DNA of 64,000 nt from Adhaeribacter soli (lineage in GTDB: Bacteria; Bacteroidota; Bacteroidia; Cytophagales; Hymenobacteraceae): assembly GCF_008727925.1 (NCBI RefSeq), contig NZ_VTWT01000002.1:620001-684000 (forward strand), written 5' to 3'. This document shows positions 1-8,414 of this stretch, piece after piece. Both the position numbers and the translations under genes were made by a program. Numbering within the stretch: the stretch's first letter is position 1; each line of letters opens with the position of its first letter. The notes beneath the pieces are model-generated. The model made no database searches. It saw only the letters and a program-made list of their open reading frames with translations, and had not been told where the DNA came from.

Positions 1-272
1 AAGGCGACGATCTGGCTTTGGCGGTAAACAAACTTTTCCATTGGCTCGATTCCGTTCCGCACAAGTTCGTAAAAGTGAATTGTCTGCAAACGCTTGCCCT
101 GCTGGCTCTAAAACATAGCTGGCTCCAACCCGAAGTTACCGAAATGCTGGAAGCAGCCCTGGAACACGAAAGTTTTGCGATACAGGCACGGGCGCGGATT
201 TTACTAAAGCAGTTTAAACCGAAAAAAAACAGTATCGGCAGTAAGCAGAAAAGTATTTCCGGTGGAATTTGA
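1..272 (+). CDS. C-terminal part of an unidentified alpha-helical protein (5' end outside window)
   Basis: The reading frame is open from base 3 with no credible start, so this is the tail of a gene that begins before the window. About 89 residues are visible. They are alpha-helical in character, with amphipathic segments such as LQTLALLALKH and MLEAALEHESFAIQARARIL that resemble HEAT/ARM-type repeats. The last twenty residues are basic and Ser/Lys-rich, probably a disordered tail. I do not recognise the family. No terminator is obvious after the stop. Confidence 0.55.
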   Translation, partial: GDDLALAVNKLFHWLDSVPHKFVKVNCLQTLALLALKHSWLQPEVTEMLEAALEHESFAIQARARILLKQFKPKKNSIGSKQKSISGGI

Positions 273-439
273 AACCCATTTTTATTTTTCCGGTATAGGC
301 AGATTCCCCGCCCGGCCGTGCTATTGCACATAAAATATTTTTTTTTAAGTAGTGGCAGCGGTCCGGAAATTATTTGCGTATTTACCTTAAAAATCGTGCT
401 CCGGCGGCTTACAGCAATTTTTTTGTAAGTTCAACTTGC

Positions 440-447
440 TAATTTTG
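440..447 (+). promoter_or_regulatory. Bacteroidota -7 promoter box of the acidic-protein gene
   Basis: TAATTTTG fits the Bacteroidota sigma-A consensus TAnnTTTG and lies about 46 bases before the ATG at 493. A TTTG at 422-425 could be the -33 element, but the 14-base spacing is shorter than the usual 19-21. Confidence 0.4.
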
Positions 448-492
448 CGACTGAAAAACCAAGACCTAACCCATAATTTTCAACCGAAGACT

Positions 493-780
493 ATGTACAC
501 CAACACCAGCTTAAACAACCCGTTCGAAGTTAATGCGAACATCATGATGATGACCTACCCGGCAATGCAAGCCATGCCCGGTGGCGACGATGACGATGAC
601 CTGGACGATGATGCGGCAGACCTCGATGACGATGATTTTGAAGAAGAATTGCTGGTAGATGATGACTACGAAGGTGACGACTTCAAAGACGTAGACGATC
701 TGGATGACCTCGACGATCTGGATGATTTCGACGACGAGGATGACGAATTCTCGAACGTGGACGACGACGACGAATTCTAA
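493..780 (+). CDS. Extremely Asp-rich small protein (95 aa)
   Basis: The ATG at 493 is chosen over an upstream in-frame TTG at 436 because it lies behind a promoter-like TAATTTTG and gives a compact protein. The first 29 residues are uncharged and Met-rich (FEVNANIMMMTYPAMQAMPG). From residue 32 on the chain is almost only Asp with spaced Leu, Phe and Glu: by my count 35 Asp and 8 Glu in 95 residues, with a single Lys. A Leu-Asp-Asp register (DDLDDLDDLDDF) repeats near residues 68-79. There is no signal peptide or membrane segment. The gene stands alone, with its own promoter-like box and a strong terminator. The function is unknown; divalent-cation binding or nucleic-acid mimicry are possibilities the sequence cannot decide. 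Confidence 0.75.
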   Translation: MYTNTSLNNPFEVNANIMMMTYPAMQAMPGGDDDDDLDDDAADLDDDDFEEELLVDDDYEGDDFKDVDDLDDLDDLDDFDDEDDEFSNVDDDDEF

Positions 781-824
781 AAAAAGCCTTAGCGCCATTC
801 CTCGCATTACGGACATGAAGAAAT

Positions 825-862
825 AAAAAAGCATCCTGTTTAATAGCAGGATGCTTTTTTAT
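825..862 (+). terminator. Rho-independent terminator after the acidic-protein gene
   Basis: AAAAAAGCATCCTG pairs with CAGGATGCTTTTTT across an 8-base loop. The flanking A and T tracts make it potentially bidirectional. Confidence 0.9.
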
Positions 863-877
863 TGTTTATTGGTAATT

Positions 878-1035
878 GCTAGAAGTTATCTCAAAAACCC
901 ACTTGTCATCCTGAGCGCTAGTGAAGGACCTCGTTAGCTCTCAGCACCAAAGCCAGATTTAACAGCTTTACCAGTAGCAGACGAGTTGTTTCGCTCTCGC
1001 TCAACATGACACCCATTTTTTAGATAGCTTCTAGT
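878..1035. repeat. Dispersed TIR element, GTCATCCTGAGC family, copy 1
   Basis: About 158 bp with imperfect terminal inverted repeats of roughly 55 bp. The left end reads CTAGAAGTTATCTC, then TGTCATCCTGAGCG, then AGTGAAGGACCTCG. The reverse complement of the right end reads CTAGAAGCTATCTA, then TGTCATGTTGAGCG, then AGCGAAACAACTCG. There is no coding capacity. Related copies lie at 18938-19108 and 42288-42414. Confidence 0.8.
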
Positions 1036-1138
1036 TTAATTCCTTAAACGCTATGACCCGGAGGAAAAAACACAGCAAGTGGTTCAAGCAATCAGATAAA
1101 ATCAATCAGCAATTAACAATCAGCAATTAAATATTAAA

Positions 1139-2329
1139 TTATTCCACGTACAGCACCAGGCCTTTCAGGTATTCGCCTTCCGGGCAGAAAATGCTTACCG
1201 GGTGGTCGGCTGGTTGCGATAACTGGTGAATGATCTTTATGGAACGCCCGGCCTCGATGGCAGCTGCCATCAGCGTGTTTTCGAACAGGTATTTATCTAC
1301 CACCTGCGAACAGGAGAACGTGAACAGGATGCTGCCCGATTTCATTTTCTTCAGCGCTTCGGCGTTCAGGCGCTTGTAGCCCATTACGGCGTTGTGGCGC
1401 GCACTTAAATGCTTGGCAAAGGCCGGAGGGTCCAGAATTACAATGTCATAATCTTCCAGCGGGTTTTTCAGAAAATCGAAGGTATCTACCGCAAAGGATT
1501 CGTGCTTATCGGCGTGGCCGGAAAGTTCGGCGTTGCGGTCCGTCAGTTCAATGGCCCGTTTCGAAGAATCTACTGAATGCACAACCGTTGCGCCGGCATT
1601 CAGGGCATAAATAGAGAAGCCGCCGGTGTAGCAAAACGTATTCAGCACTTTCTTACCTGCCGAATAACGCGCTACCAGTTCCCGATTTTCCCGCTGATCG
1701 ATAAAGAAGCCCGTTTTCTGGCCGTTTACCCAATCTACGTAAAAGCGGTTGCCGTTTTCCTGCACAATGGTTTCGCCGGAATTTTCCCCGATCAGGAAAC
1801 CGTTCTCCGCCTCAATGCCGGATTTCTGAGAAAGCGACTCAGCACTTTTATCGTACACCGCGCTCAGCTTGTCACCGATCACGTTTTTAATGGCCTGGGC
1901 AATTTCGTGGCGCGCGCGGTACATGCCCACAGTATGCGCCTGGAAAACGGCCGTATCGCCGTAAACATCCACCACCAGACCAGGCAGACCATCGCCTTCA
2001 GCAAAAACCAGCCGGTAAACATCGGAATCGGTGCCATTGGTTAACCCGATGGCCGTCCGGAACTGGTACGCTTTGGCAATTTTACTTTCCCAGAATTCCA
2101 GGTTGGGCTCTATTTGCTCGAAAGAAATTATACGGACCGTAATGGAGCCCCCCTGCTGGTAATGCCCGGTACCCAAATATTCGTTTTGTGCAGAATACAC
2201 TTCTACAACATCGCCATCGGCTAAGCCATCGGCCTTCTTCTTTATTGCGCCCGAAAATACCCAGGGGTGAAAACGCAATAAGGAATGTTCTTTGCCCTTA
2301 GCTAACGTAATGCGAGGAAGATTACTCAT
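1139..2329 (-). CDS. rlmI: Class I SAM-dependent 23S rRNA (cytosine) methyltransferase, RlmI-like
   Basis: A 396-residue protein, the usual length for RlmI. The N-terminal ~75 residues form a PUA-like RNA-binding domain (HPWVFSGAI at 21-29). The EGDGLPGLVVDVYGD segment (111-125) is the family's central-domain signature. The C-terminal Rossmann fold carries motif I CYTGGFS (233-239) and the catalytic-loop motif DPPAF (300-304), with a Cys at 340 in the FSCSQ segment. In E. coli, RlmI makes m5C1962 in 23S rRNA; the same target here is inferred. The gene is monocistronic and divergent from the ABC transporter. A possible -7 box (TAGTTTTG on the minus strand, 2353-2360) lies about 24 bases before the start. 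Confidence 0.92.
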   Translation of the reverse strand: MSNLPRITLAKGKEHSLLRFHPWVFSGAIKKKADGLADGDVVEVYSAQNEYLGTGHYQQGGSITVRIISFEQIEPNLEFWESKIAKAYQFRTAIGLTNGTDSDVYRLVFAEGDGLPGLVVDVYGDTAVFQAHTVGMYRARHEIAQAIKNVIGDKLSAVYDKSAESLSQKSGIEAENGFLIGENSGETIVQENGNRFYVDWVNGQKTGFFIDQRENRELVARYSAGKKVLNTFCYTGGFSIYALNAGATVVHSVDSSKRAIELTDRNAELSGHADKHESFAVDTFDFLKNPLEDYDIVILDPPAFAKHLSARHNAVMGYKRLNAEALKKMKSGSILFTFSCSQVVDKYLFENTLMAAAIEAGRSIKIIHQLSQPADHPVSIFCPEGEYLKGLVLYVE

Positions 2330-2807
2330 AATGAATTAATAATTAGAAAGAGCAAAACTAAGTAATTATAACCAAAACAGGATACAAAAAATATTAAAAT
2401 TATACATATAATTGATAACAAATTAGTTATGGCAGCAAAAGAGCCAATTAGATTAGGATTTGTATTAGTTATAACTTCATATAAATGGAAATAAAAGATA
2501 TAACAATTGCGGGAAGTTTTATAACATAAATAGAAAGCAATTTGAAATAAGCTGCATCAATTTGTACTCCCTGAAGAACATCCTCCCCATTTTCGTCTTT
2601 AGCATTTACCCGAAAAATGGGCAATTAACAAAATAATTACACTATTGTTATGATCATCTCCACTTTTATTTTTATCTTTCCAAAGCACAATTCCTCAACC
2701 AAAAAGTAATTTTTCGAAGCCCAGGCAACGGATCAGTTTCTTTTTGCATCTGCAGGAAAAATACGTGCGCCTTCAAAATTTAAACCGAAACCATTGCCTT
2801 GAAATTT
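2330..2807. other. AT-rich divergent intergenic region
   Basis: About 480 bp between rlmI and the ABC ATPase, with no open frame longer than some 20 codons that looks coding. The only structure noted is an imperfect hairpin near 2587-2621 (CCCATTTTCG ... CGAAAAATGGG). It must contain the promoters for both flanking genes, but none is strong. Confidence 0.6.
2353..2360 (-). promoter_or_regulatory. Possible -7 box of rlmI
   Basis: On the minus strand this reads TAGTTTTG, matching TAnnTTTG, 24-31 bases before the rlmI ATG. No well-spaced -33 TTG is present, so the call is tentative. Confidence 0.35.
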
Positions 2808-3719
2808 ATGGAACTACAGATCCGCAATCTTTCCAAAACCTATTCTAACGGCGTGCAGGCGCTCAAAAATGTAAACCTTACTATTCCGTCCGGCATGTTT
2901 GGTTTGCTGGGCCCGAACGGTGCCGGAAAATCTTCGCTCATGCGCACCATTGCCACGCTGCAGGAAGCAGATAGCGGCAGTATAACGCTCGGCGAGTTGG
3001 ATGTGTTGAAGGAGAAAAAAGAGGTCCGGAAAGTGTTGGGCTACCTGCCCCAGGAATTCGGGGTTTATCCAAAGGTTACGGCCGAAGAATTGCTCGACCA
3101 CATGGCCGTTTTAAAAGGCATTCTCCATAAAAAGGAACGCCATGCGGTAGTAGCGGCGCTGCTCCAGCAAACCAACCTCTACGAGGTGCGCAAGAAAAAC
3201 CTGGGCGGTTATTCCGGCGGCATGAAACAGCGTTTCGGCATTGCCCAGGCGCTGCTCGGCGACCCGAAGATCATTATTGTAGACGAACCCACCGCGGGCC
3301 TCGACCCGGCCGAACGCAACCGTTTCCACAACTTATTATGCGAGATCGGCGAAGACCGCGTGGTAATCCTTTCTACCCACATTGTTTCCGACGTGAGTGA
3401 TCTGTGCAGCCAGATGGCCATCATCAACAAAGGCGAAGTACTGCTTACCGGTGATCCGCTCCGCGTAATGAACGACCTTAACGGCAAGATCTGGAAGAAA
3501 ATGATCGGCAAAGAAGAGCTCATGGAATACCAGCTGCAATACAACGTAATTTCTTCCCGCCTGTTTGCCGGCAAAACCCTGATCCATATTTACAGCGACC
3601 AGCGTCCCGATTATTCCTTCGAAATGGTACAACCCGGCCTGGAGGATGTTTACTTTTCCCAGATCACCGCCGCCGCGGCTGCCCCGGGCATGAATGAGGT
3701 ACTGAAAGCTATGAGTTAA
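2808..3719 (+). CDS. ABC transporter ATP-binding protein
   Basis: A 303-residue ATPase subunit. The ATG at 2808 (MELQIRNLSK) is preferred to a TTG three codons upstream. All nucleotide-binding motifs are intact: Walker A GPNGAGKS (35-42), Q-loop in LPQEFGVYP (about 80-88), signature YSGGMKQR (135-142), Walker B IIIVDEP (155-161), D-loop TAGLDP and the H-loop histidine 191 in STHIVSD. The C-terminal 80 residues are an accessory region as in other ABC-2 type exporters. Its partner is the permease-peptidase fusion that starts 177 bp downstream, with an intergenic repeat between them. Confidence 0.93.
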   Translation: MELQIRNLSKTYSNGVQALKNVNLTIPSGMFGLLGPNGAGKSSLMRTIATLQEADSGSITLGELDVLKEKKEVRKVLGYLPQEFGVYPKVTAEELLDHMAVLKGILHKKERHAVVAALLQQTNLYEVRKKNLGGYSGGMKQRFGIAQALLGDPKIIIVDEPTAGLDPAERNRFHNLLCEIGEDRVVILSTHIVSDVSDLCSQMAIINKGEVLLTGDPLRVMNDLNGKIWKKMIGKEELMEYQLQYNVISSRLFAGKTLIHIYSDQRPDYSFEMVQPGLEDVYFSQITAAAAAPGMNEVLKAMS

Positions 3720-3728
3720 GCTTAAAGG

Positions 3729-3823
3729 AGTCCCCCTTTGGAGGGGCAGGGAGAGGTTCTACAATATTGGAAAGAGATATAAAATAATTCTCCTGTCTTC
3801 CCCTACCCCTCCGAAAGGTGACT
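3729..3823. repeat. Dispersed intergenic repeat, CCCCCTTTGGAGGGG family, copy 1
   Basis: A 95-bp element with imperfect ~30-bp terminal inverted repeats. The left end is AGTCCCCCTTTGGAGGGGCA; the reverse complement of the right end begins AGTCACCTTTCGGAGGGGTA. It lies between the ATPase and permease genes of one transporter, so it is probably transcribed. A longer relative occurs at 31037-31327. Confidence 0.75.
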
Positions 3824-3896
3824 AATCGCAAAAACGGTATCCAAACCGGACTTAAACTCATAACGCTTAACTCATAACTTTTAACTGAATAAGATC

Positions 3897-6800
3897 ATGT
3901 TTTCAGAAATATTCCGCTTTGAAATAAAGTACCGCCTCAAACGCCCGGCTACCTACATCTATTTTGCCCTGCTGTTTTTAATGGGCTTCCTGGTAATAAA
4001 CACGATGGGCGGCGCCTTTAGCAGTGCTACCGCTGTAATGAGCAACAAAGTGAAGGTCAACGCCCCGGCCACCCTGAGTAATATAATGCTTTACCTGTCT
4101 TTCCCCGGAGTGCTTATAATATCGGCTTTAATGGGTAACGCCGTTTACCGCGATTTTGAGCACCGCACCCATTCTCTGCTTTTCACTACGCCCATAAAAA
4201 AGTGGGAATACCTTGGCGGCCGTTTCCTGGGTTCGCTGGTAATAACCTTGCTGGTTTTGTCGGGAATTGGCCTGGGCTTAATGGCAGGAGAAATTCCGTG
4301 GCCATGGCTGCAGCCGGAAAAATTCGGGCCTTTCAACTTTATGGCTTACCTGCAACCCTACCTGCTTTTTATCTGGCCGAATATCCTGTTCCTCGGAGCA
4401 ATTTTCTTCACCCTGGCTACGCTTACCCGAAGTGTACTTTCCACGTATATCGGCTCCATTATTTTCCTGGTACTGTACAGTATATCCCAAAGCTTTGCCC
4501 GGGACCTGGATAACCAGTTTCTGGTTACGTTGCTCGACCCGATGGGATATGCTGCCATGGAGTTCACTACCAAGTACTGGACCGTAGCCGAACAAAACAA
4601 CAGCTTGCTGCCGCTTAATCTGGAGATTGCTCTTAACCGGGCCCTTTGGCTGAGCACCGGATTAATGATGCTGGCTTTCTGCTATTTCCGTTTCAGTTTT
4701 TCCTTTTTCGCTTCCGAAGGCAAAGCAGCCTATAAACCAACCCTGGAAAAAAAGAGCAACCTGGCGCCTGCCACCCGCTTTCTGCTGCCGGTTGTAAAGC
4801 CCGTTTTTTCGTTCGGGTTAAGCCTGAACCAATACCTTCGTCTGGTAAACCTGGAATTTAAAGGCATTGTAAAAAGCGTTTATTTTATTGCCATTTTGTT
4901 TGCCGGCCTGGTTGCCCTTTTCTTCTTTGGCTCCCAGATCGGAAAATGGTATGACACCACCACCTTCCCGGTTACTGCTCAGATGATCAAAGGGTTAATC
5001 AGCCAATTTGGTTTATTTCAGCTCATTATTATTACCTACTATGCCGGTGAACTGGTTTGGCGCGAACGCGATAACCGCATGAACCAGATCTACGATGCCC
5101 TGCCTATTCCCAACTGGGTTCCTTTTGCTTCCAAACTTTCGGCGTTAATGCTGGTGCAGGTAGTTTTGCTGGCTCTGGTTATGGTTTGTGGCATTATTAT
5201 TCAGCTTTCCAAAGGCTATTTCCATCTTGAGCCAGCCCTTTACTTAAAAGGACTTTTTGGATTAATATTACCCAGCTTATTATTTCTTTGCGTGCTCGCT
5301 ATGCTTATCCAGGTAATTGTGAACAACAAATATCTGGGGCATTTCATTATGATCGCTTATTACCTGTACACCTTATTTCAGGGGCAAATGGGCATAGAGC
5401 ATAACTTACTGAAATTTAACGCCAGCCCAACGGTAATATATTCTGACATGAACGGCTACGGGCATTTTATTACGCCTTTCCTGCTGTTTAAAATCTATTG
5501 GGGCGCTTTTGCCATTTTGCTGGCCCTGACAGCCAATTTATTCTGGATCCGCGGCACGGAAACGCTCATGAAATGGCGCTTAAAAGTAGCCCGTACGCAA
5601 TTCAGCCGCTCTTCGGGTTTAATTTCAACTCTGGCTATTCTGGTTTTCCTTACTTCCGGAGGTTTTATTTTCTACAATACCAATGTGCTGAATAAATACA
5701 AGCCCGAAAAAGAGAAACAAAAAGCCATTGCAGATTTCGAAAAAGCCTATAAAAAATACGACGGCATTCCCCAACCACGCATTGTAGCTGCCAGCCTGAA
5801 CGTCGATATTTTTCCGGAAGAGCGCAATATCCGTTTTAAAGGGTATTTCTGGCTGAAAAACAAAACCAAAGTCGCGATCGATTCCATTCACGTAAACGCC
5901 TTTACCGACCTGGACATCAGGCAACTGGGTTTCGACCGCTCGTACAAAAATGTATGGCGCGACGAGAAAATGGGCTATTACATTTACCGCCTTGGCCAAC
6001 CGCTGCAACCCGGCGATTCCATTAAACTCCTCATGGACCTGTTCTATGAATCGAAGGGCTTTGTAAACAGCAACCCCAATAACCACATTGTTCATAACGG
6101 TTCATTCTTTAATAGCAGTTATCTCCCAAGCATTGGCTATAGCAGCAACGACGAAATATCCGACGATGAAACCCGCAAAGAGTACGGCCTGGCTCCTAAA
6201 AAATCCATGCCCTCCGTTTACGACACCTCCGCTTACAGCAAGAACATGTTTTCCGGCGATTCCGACTGGATCAGGTTCGAGGCAATTGTAAGTACCGTTC
6301 CAACCCAGATCGCCCTGGCACCGGGTTATTTGCAAAAGGAATGGACTGACAAAGGCCGCCGGTATTTCCATTATAAAATGGACGCCCCGATCCTGAATTT
6401 TTATTCTTTCCTGAGCGCCGACTACCAGGTGAAGAAAGAAAAATGGAATGATGTAAACCTGGAAATTTATTACCACAAGGGCCACGAATACAACCTCGAT
6501 CGGATGATGAAGGGCATGAAGGCGTCCCTGGATTATTACACCAGAAATTTCGGCCCGTACCAGCACCGCCAGGTACGGATCCTGGAATTCCCCGGCTATT
6601 CCAGCTTCGCGCAATCGTTCCCGAATACCATTCCGTTCTCCGAAAGCATTGGTTTTATTGCCGATGTTGACGATACCGATGAAGAAGATGTGGATTATCC
6701 GTTTAAAGTTACCGCCCATGAAGTGGCCCACCAATGGTGGGGACACCAGGCGGTTAGCGCCTACGTACAAGGCTGCCAGCTTATTTCCGAAACCATGAGC

Positions 6801-7511
6801 CAGTACGCCTCTTTAATGGTAATGAAACAGACCTATGGCAACGAGCGGATGAAGAAATTCCTGAAGTATGAAATGGACCGTTATTTAAGTGGCCGGGCCG
6901 GAGAAAGCCAGAAAGAACTACCCTTGTATAAAGTTGAAGGCCAGGACTACATTTACTACCAGAAAGGCAGTATAGTAATGTATGCGTTGGCTGATTACTT
7001 AGGCGAAGACAAACTGAACGCGGCAATTAAAGGATACCTGCAGGAAGTAAAATTCCAGCAGGCGCCTTACACTACCTCCCTCGATTTCCTGCGTCACATT
7101 AAAAAAGCCACGCCGGATTCGTTGCAGTATTTAGTAAAGGATATGTTCGAGAACATTACCCTCTACGAAAACAAAGCCAACGAACCAACCTACACCCAAC
7201 TCAAAGACGGCCGCTACAAAGTAACCTTGACTCTGGACGCTAAAAAATACTACGCCGACAGCCTGGGCAACGAAAAAGAAGCCAAAATGAATGACTTTGT
7301 AGATGTGGCGGTGTTTACGTACAAAAAAGAAAAAGGCGCCGCCAAAGGCAAAGATGTTCCGGTTTATTTCGAAAAGAAACGCCTGAAATCCGGCCAGAAC
7401 AAACTGGAGATTTTCGTAAAAGAAAAGCCAAGCAAAGCCGGCATAGACCCATACAACAAATTAATAGACCGCACCCCGGACGACAACCTGAAAGCAGTCA
7501 CCAAAGCATAG
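3897..7511 (+). CDS. ABC-2 type permease fused to an M1-family metallopeptidase domain
   Basis: A 1204-residue fusion. Residues 1-600 contain roughly thirteen hydrophobic segments in two blocks, the layout of a duplicated ABC-2 permease with a soluble part between the blocks. After the last membrane segment (about 575-600) comes a ~600-residue domain of the gluzincin M1 type. It has the zinc motif HEVAHQWWGH (941-950), the third ligand Glu in LISETMSQY (Glu965, 19 residues after His945; classical M1 enzymes have 18) and a following conserved QYASL. The GAMEN exopeptidase motif of classical aminopeptidases is not visible; PFSESIGF (about 915-922) occupies a comparable place. The pair probably forms an exporter whose peptidase faces the periplasm. 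The substrate is unknown. Confidence 0.88.
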   Translation: MFSEIFRFEIKYRLKRPATYIYFALLFLMGFLVINTMGGAFSSATAVMSNKVKVNAPATLSNIMLYLSFPGVLIISALMGNAVYRDFEHRTHSLLFTTPIKKWEYLGGRFLGSLVITLLVLSGIGLGLMAGEIPWPWLQPEKFGPFNFMAYLQPYLLFIWPNILFLGAIFFTLATLTRSVLSTYIGSIIFLVLYSISQSFARDLDNQFLVTLLDPMGYAAMEFTTKYWTVAEQNNSLLPLNLEIALNRALWLSTGLMMLAFCYFRFSFSFFASEGKAAYKPTLEKKSNLAPATRFLLPVVKPVFSFGLSLNQYLRLVNLEFKGIVKSVYFIAILFAGLVALFFFGSQIGKWYDTTTFPVTAQMIKGLISQFGLFQLIIITYYAGELVWRERDNRMNQIYDALPIPNWVPFASKLSALMLVQVVLLALVMVCGIIIQLSKGYFHLEPALYLKGLFGLILPSLLFLCVLAMLIQVIVNNKYLGHFIMIAYYLYTLFQGQMGIEHNLLKFNASPTVIYSDMNGYGHFITPFLLFKIYWGAFAILLALTANLFWIRGTETLMKWRLKVARTQFSRSSGLISTLAILVFLTSGGFIFYNTNVLNKYKPEKEKQKAIADFEKAYKKYDGIPQPRIVAASLNVDIFPEERNIRFKGYFWLKNKTKVAIDSIHVNAFTDLDIRQLGFDRSYKNVWRDEKMGYYIYRLGQPLQPGDSIKLLMDLFYESKGFVNSNPNNHIVHNGSFFNSSYLPSIGYSSNDEISDDETRKEYGLAPKKSMPSVYDTSAYSKNMFSGDSDWIRFEAIVSTVPTQIALAPGYLQKEWTDKGRRYFHYKMDAPILNFYSFLSADYQVKKEKWNDVNLEIYYHKGHEYNLDRMMKGMKASLDYYTRNFGPYQHRQVRILEFPGYSSFAQSFPNTIPFSESIGFIADVDDTDEEDVDYPFKVTAHEVAHQWWGHQAVSAYVQGCQLISETMSQYASLMVMKQTYGNERMKKFLKYEMDRYLSGRAGESQKELPLYKVEGQDYIYYQKGSIVMYALADYLGEDKLNAAIKGYLQEVKFQQAPYTTSLDFLRHIKKATPDSLQYLVKDMFENITLYENKANEPTYTQLKDGRYKVTLTLDAKKYYADSLGNEKEAKMNDFVDVAVFTYKKEKGAAKGKDVPVYFEKKRLKSGQNKLEIFVKEKPSKAGIDPYNKLIDRTPDDNLKAVTKA

Positions 7512-7559
7512 AATCCGGTCAAATTAAAATTATCAATTAGATACCGGACAATAAGGTAG

Positions 7560-7587
7560 GGGCGCTCCTTGTGGGCGCCCTTTTTCT
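7560..7587 (+). terminator. Terminator after the permease-peptidase gene
   Basis: GGGCGC pairs with GCGCCC across a 9-base loop, followed by TTTTTCTTTC. It lies about 50 bases after the stop. Confidence 0.85.
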
Positions 7588-7787
7588 TTCCCGATTTCCC
7601 CAGTCAGAAAGCCAACGTTTTTATCAGAAAACCCATTCCCCATCCCCACAAAACAGTACCCCAAAACCCGGAAAAAGTAATTATAAAAGCAGCGAACTGC
7701 AATTGGCTAGAAATTTGTTGAACGGTTAAACGCGAAATTTAAAAACTACGCGTTTGTTGGCTAACTTGCCGCTTCAATTAATTTAAC

Positions 7788-8375
7788 ATGAAAAATTTCC
7801 TTTACCTGCTTTCCGGCTTTTTCCTGCTTTTTGTATTTACCGCCAATGCCCAGAAAAAAACGTACGGCGCACCGCAAAAACCTGCTAAACTCGTAAAAGT
7901 TACCATTGCCAAAAAAATAACCGTTTCGGTGCCCGAAGACTTCACCGTAATGCCCGACGAAGGCATTGCCAGTAAATACCCGGCTGCCCGTAAACCATTA
8001 GGCGTGTACACCAGCCCGAACGGCCAGATCGATTTCAGTGTTTCCGAAAAACCGACCACCTTTATTCCCAAAGACCTGCCCCTGGTAAAAGACATTTACA
8101 AAGCGTCTATTTTGCGCATGTTCAGCGATGTACAGTTTATCCGCGACGAGATCAGAACGATCAACAAAAAGGACATGATCGTATTCGAGTTCGTTTCTAC
8201 TGTAAAAGACGAAAACCCGAACAGCAACAAAGCGCCTATTAAAAAGTATTCCATTGTGCAGTATTACCTGAAAGGCGGAAACGTTACCATTTTCACCTTC
8301 AATTCCCCGGCCCTGCTGAAAGACAAATGGCAGCCGCTAGCCCAGGAGATCATGAACTCCGTGAAGATCAATTAA
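7788..8375 (+). CDS. Secreted protein of unknown function (195 aa)
   Basis: The N-terminus is a clear Sec signal peptide (a hydrophobic stretch ending FTANAQ, cleavage near residue 21-22). The mature part has alternating short beta-strand-like segments, for example KITVSVPEDFTVMPDEG and KYSIVQYYLKGGNVTIFTF. Conserved-looking features such as PEDFTVMPDE and the C-terminal WQPLAQEIMNSVKI recall small PsbP/Mog1-like folds of periplasmic proteins, but I cannot assign a family. It ends 39 bp before map on the same strand and could be cotranscribed with it. Confidence 0.8.
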   Translation: MKNFLYLLSGFFLLFVFTANAQKKTYGAPQKPAKLVKVTIAKKITVSVPEDFTVMPDEGIASKYPAARKPLGVYTSPNGQIDFSVSEKPTTFIPKDLPLVKDIYKASILRMFSDVQFIRDEIRTINKKDMIVFEFVSTVKDENPNSNKAPIKKYSIVQYYLKGGNVTIFTFNSPALLKDKWQPLAQEIMNSVKIN

Positions 8376-8414
8376 TTTGTTTTTTCACGATCATTAAGCT
8401 TTAAAACAGGAGAT

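Noticed and set aside
493-780. Acidic protein as a RiPP precursor with GG leader cleavage
   Set aside because: No maturation enzyme, peptidase-containing transporter or immunity gene is adjacent; the ABC genes at 2808-7511 lie beyond a gene on the other strand and lack a C39 domain.
511-834. A 107-codon open frame antisense to the acidic-protein gene
   Set aside because: It is the mirror of GAT/GAC codon runs and encodes only Val/Ile/Phe-rich low complexity; the sense frame has the promoter and terminator.
2808-7511. Bacteriocin or antibiotic exporter operon
   Set aside because: Neither peptide precursor nor biosynthetic gene is present; the permease-M1 fusion is a separate, widespread architecture.
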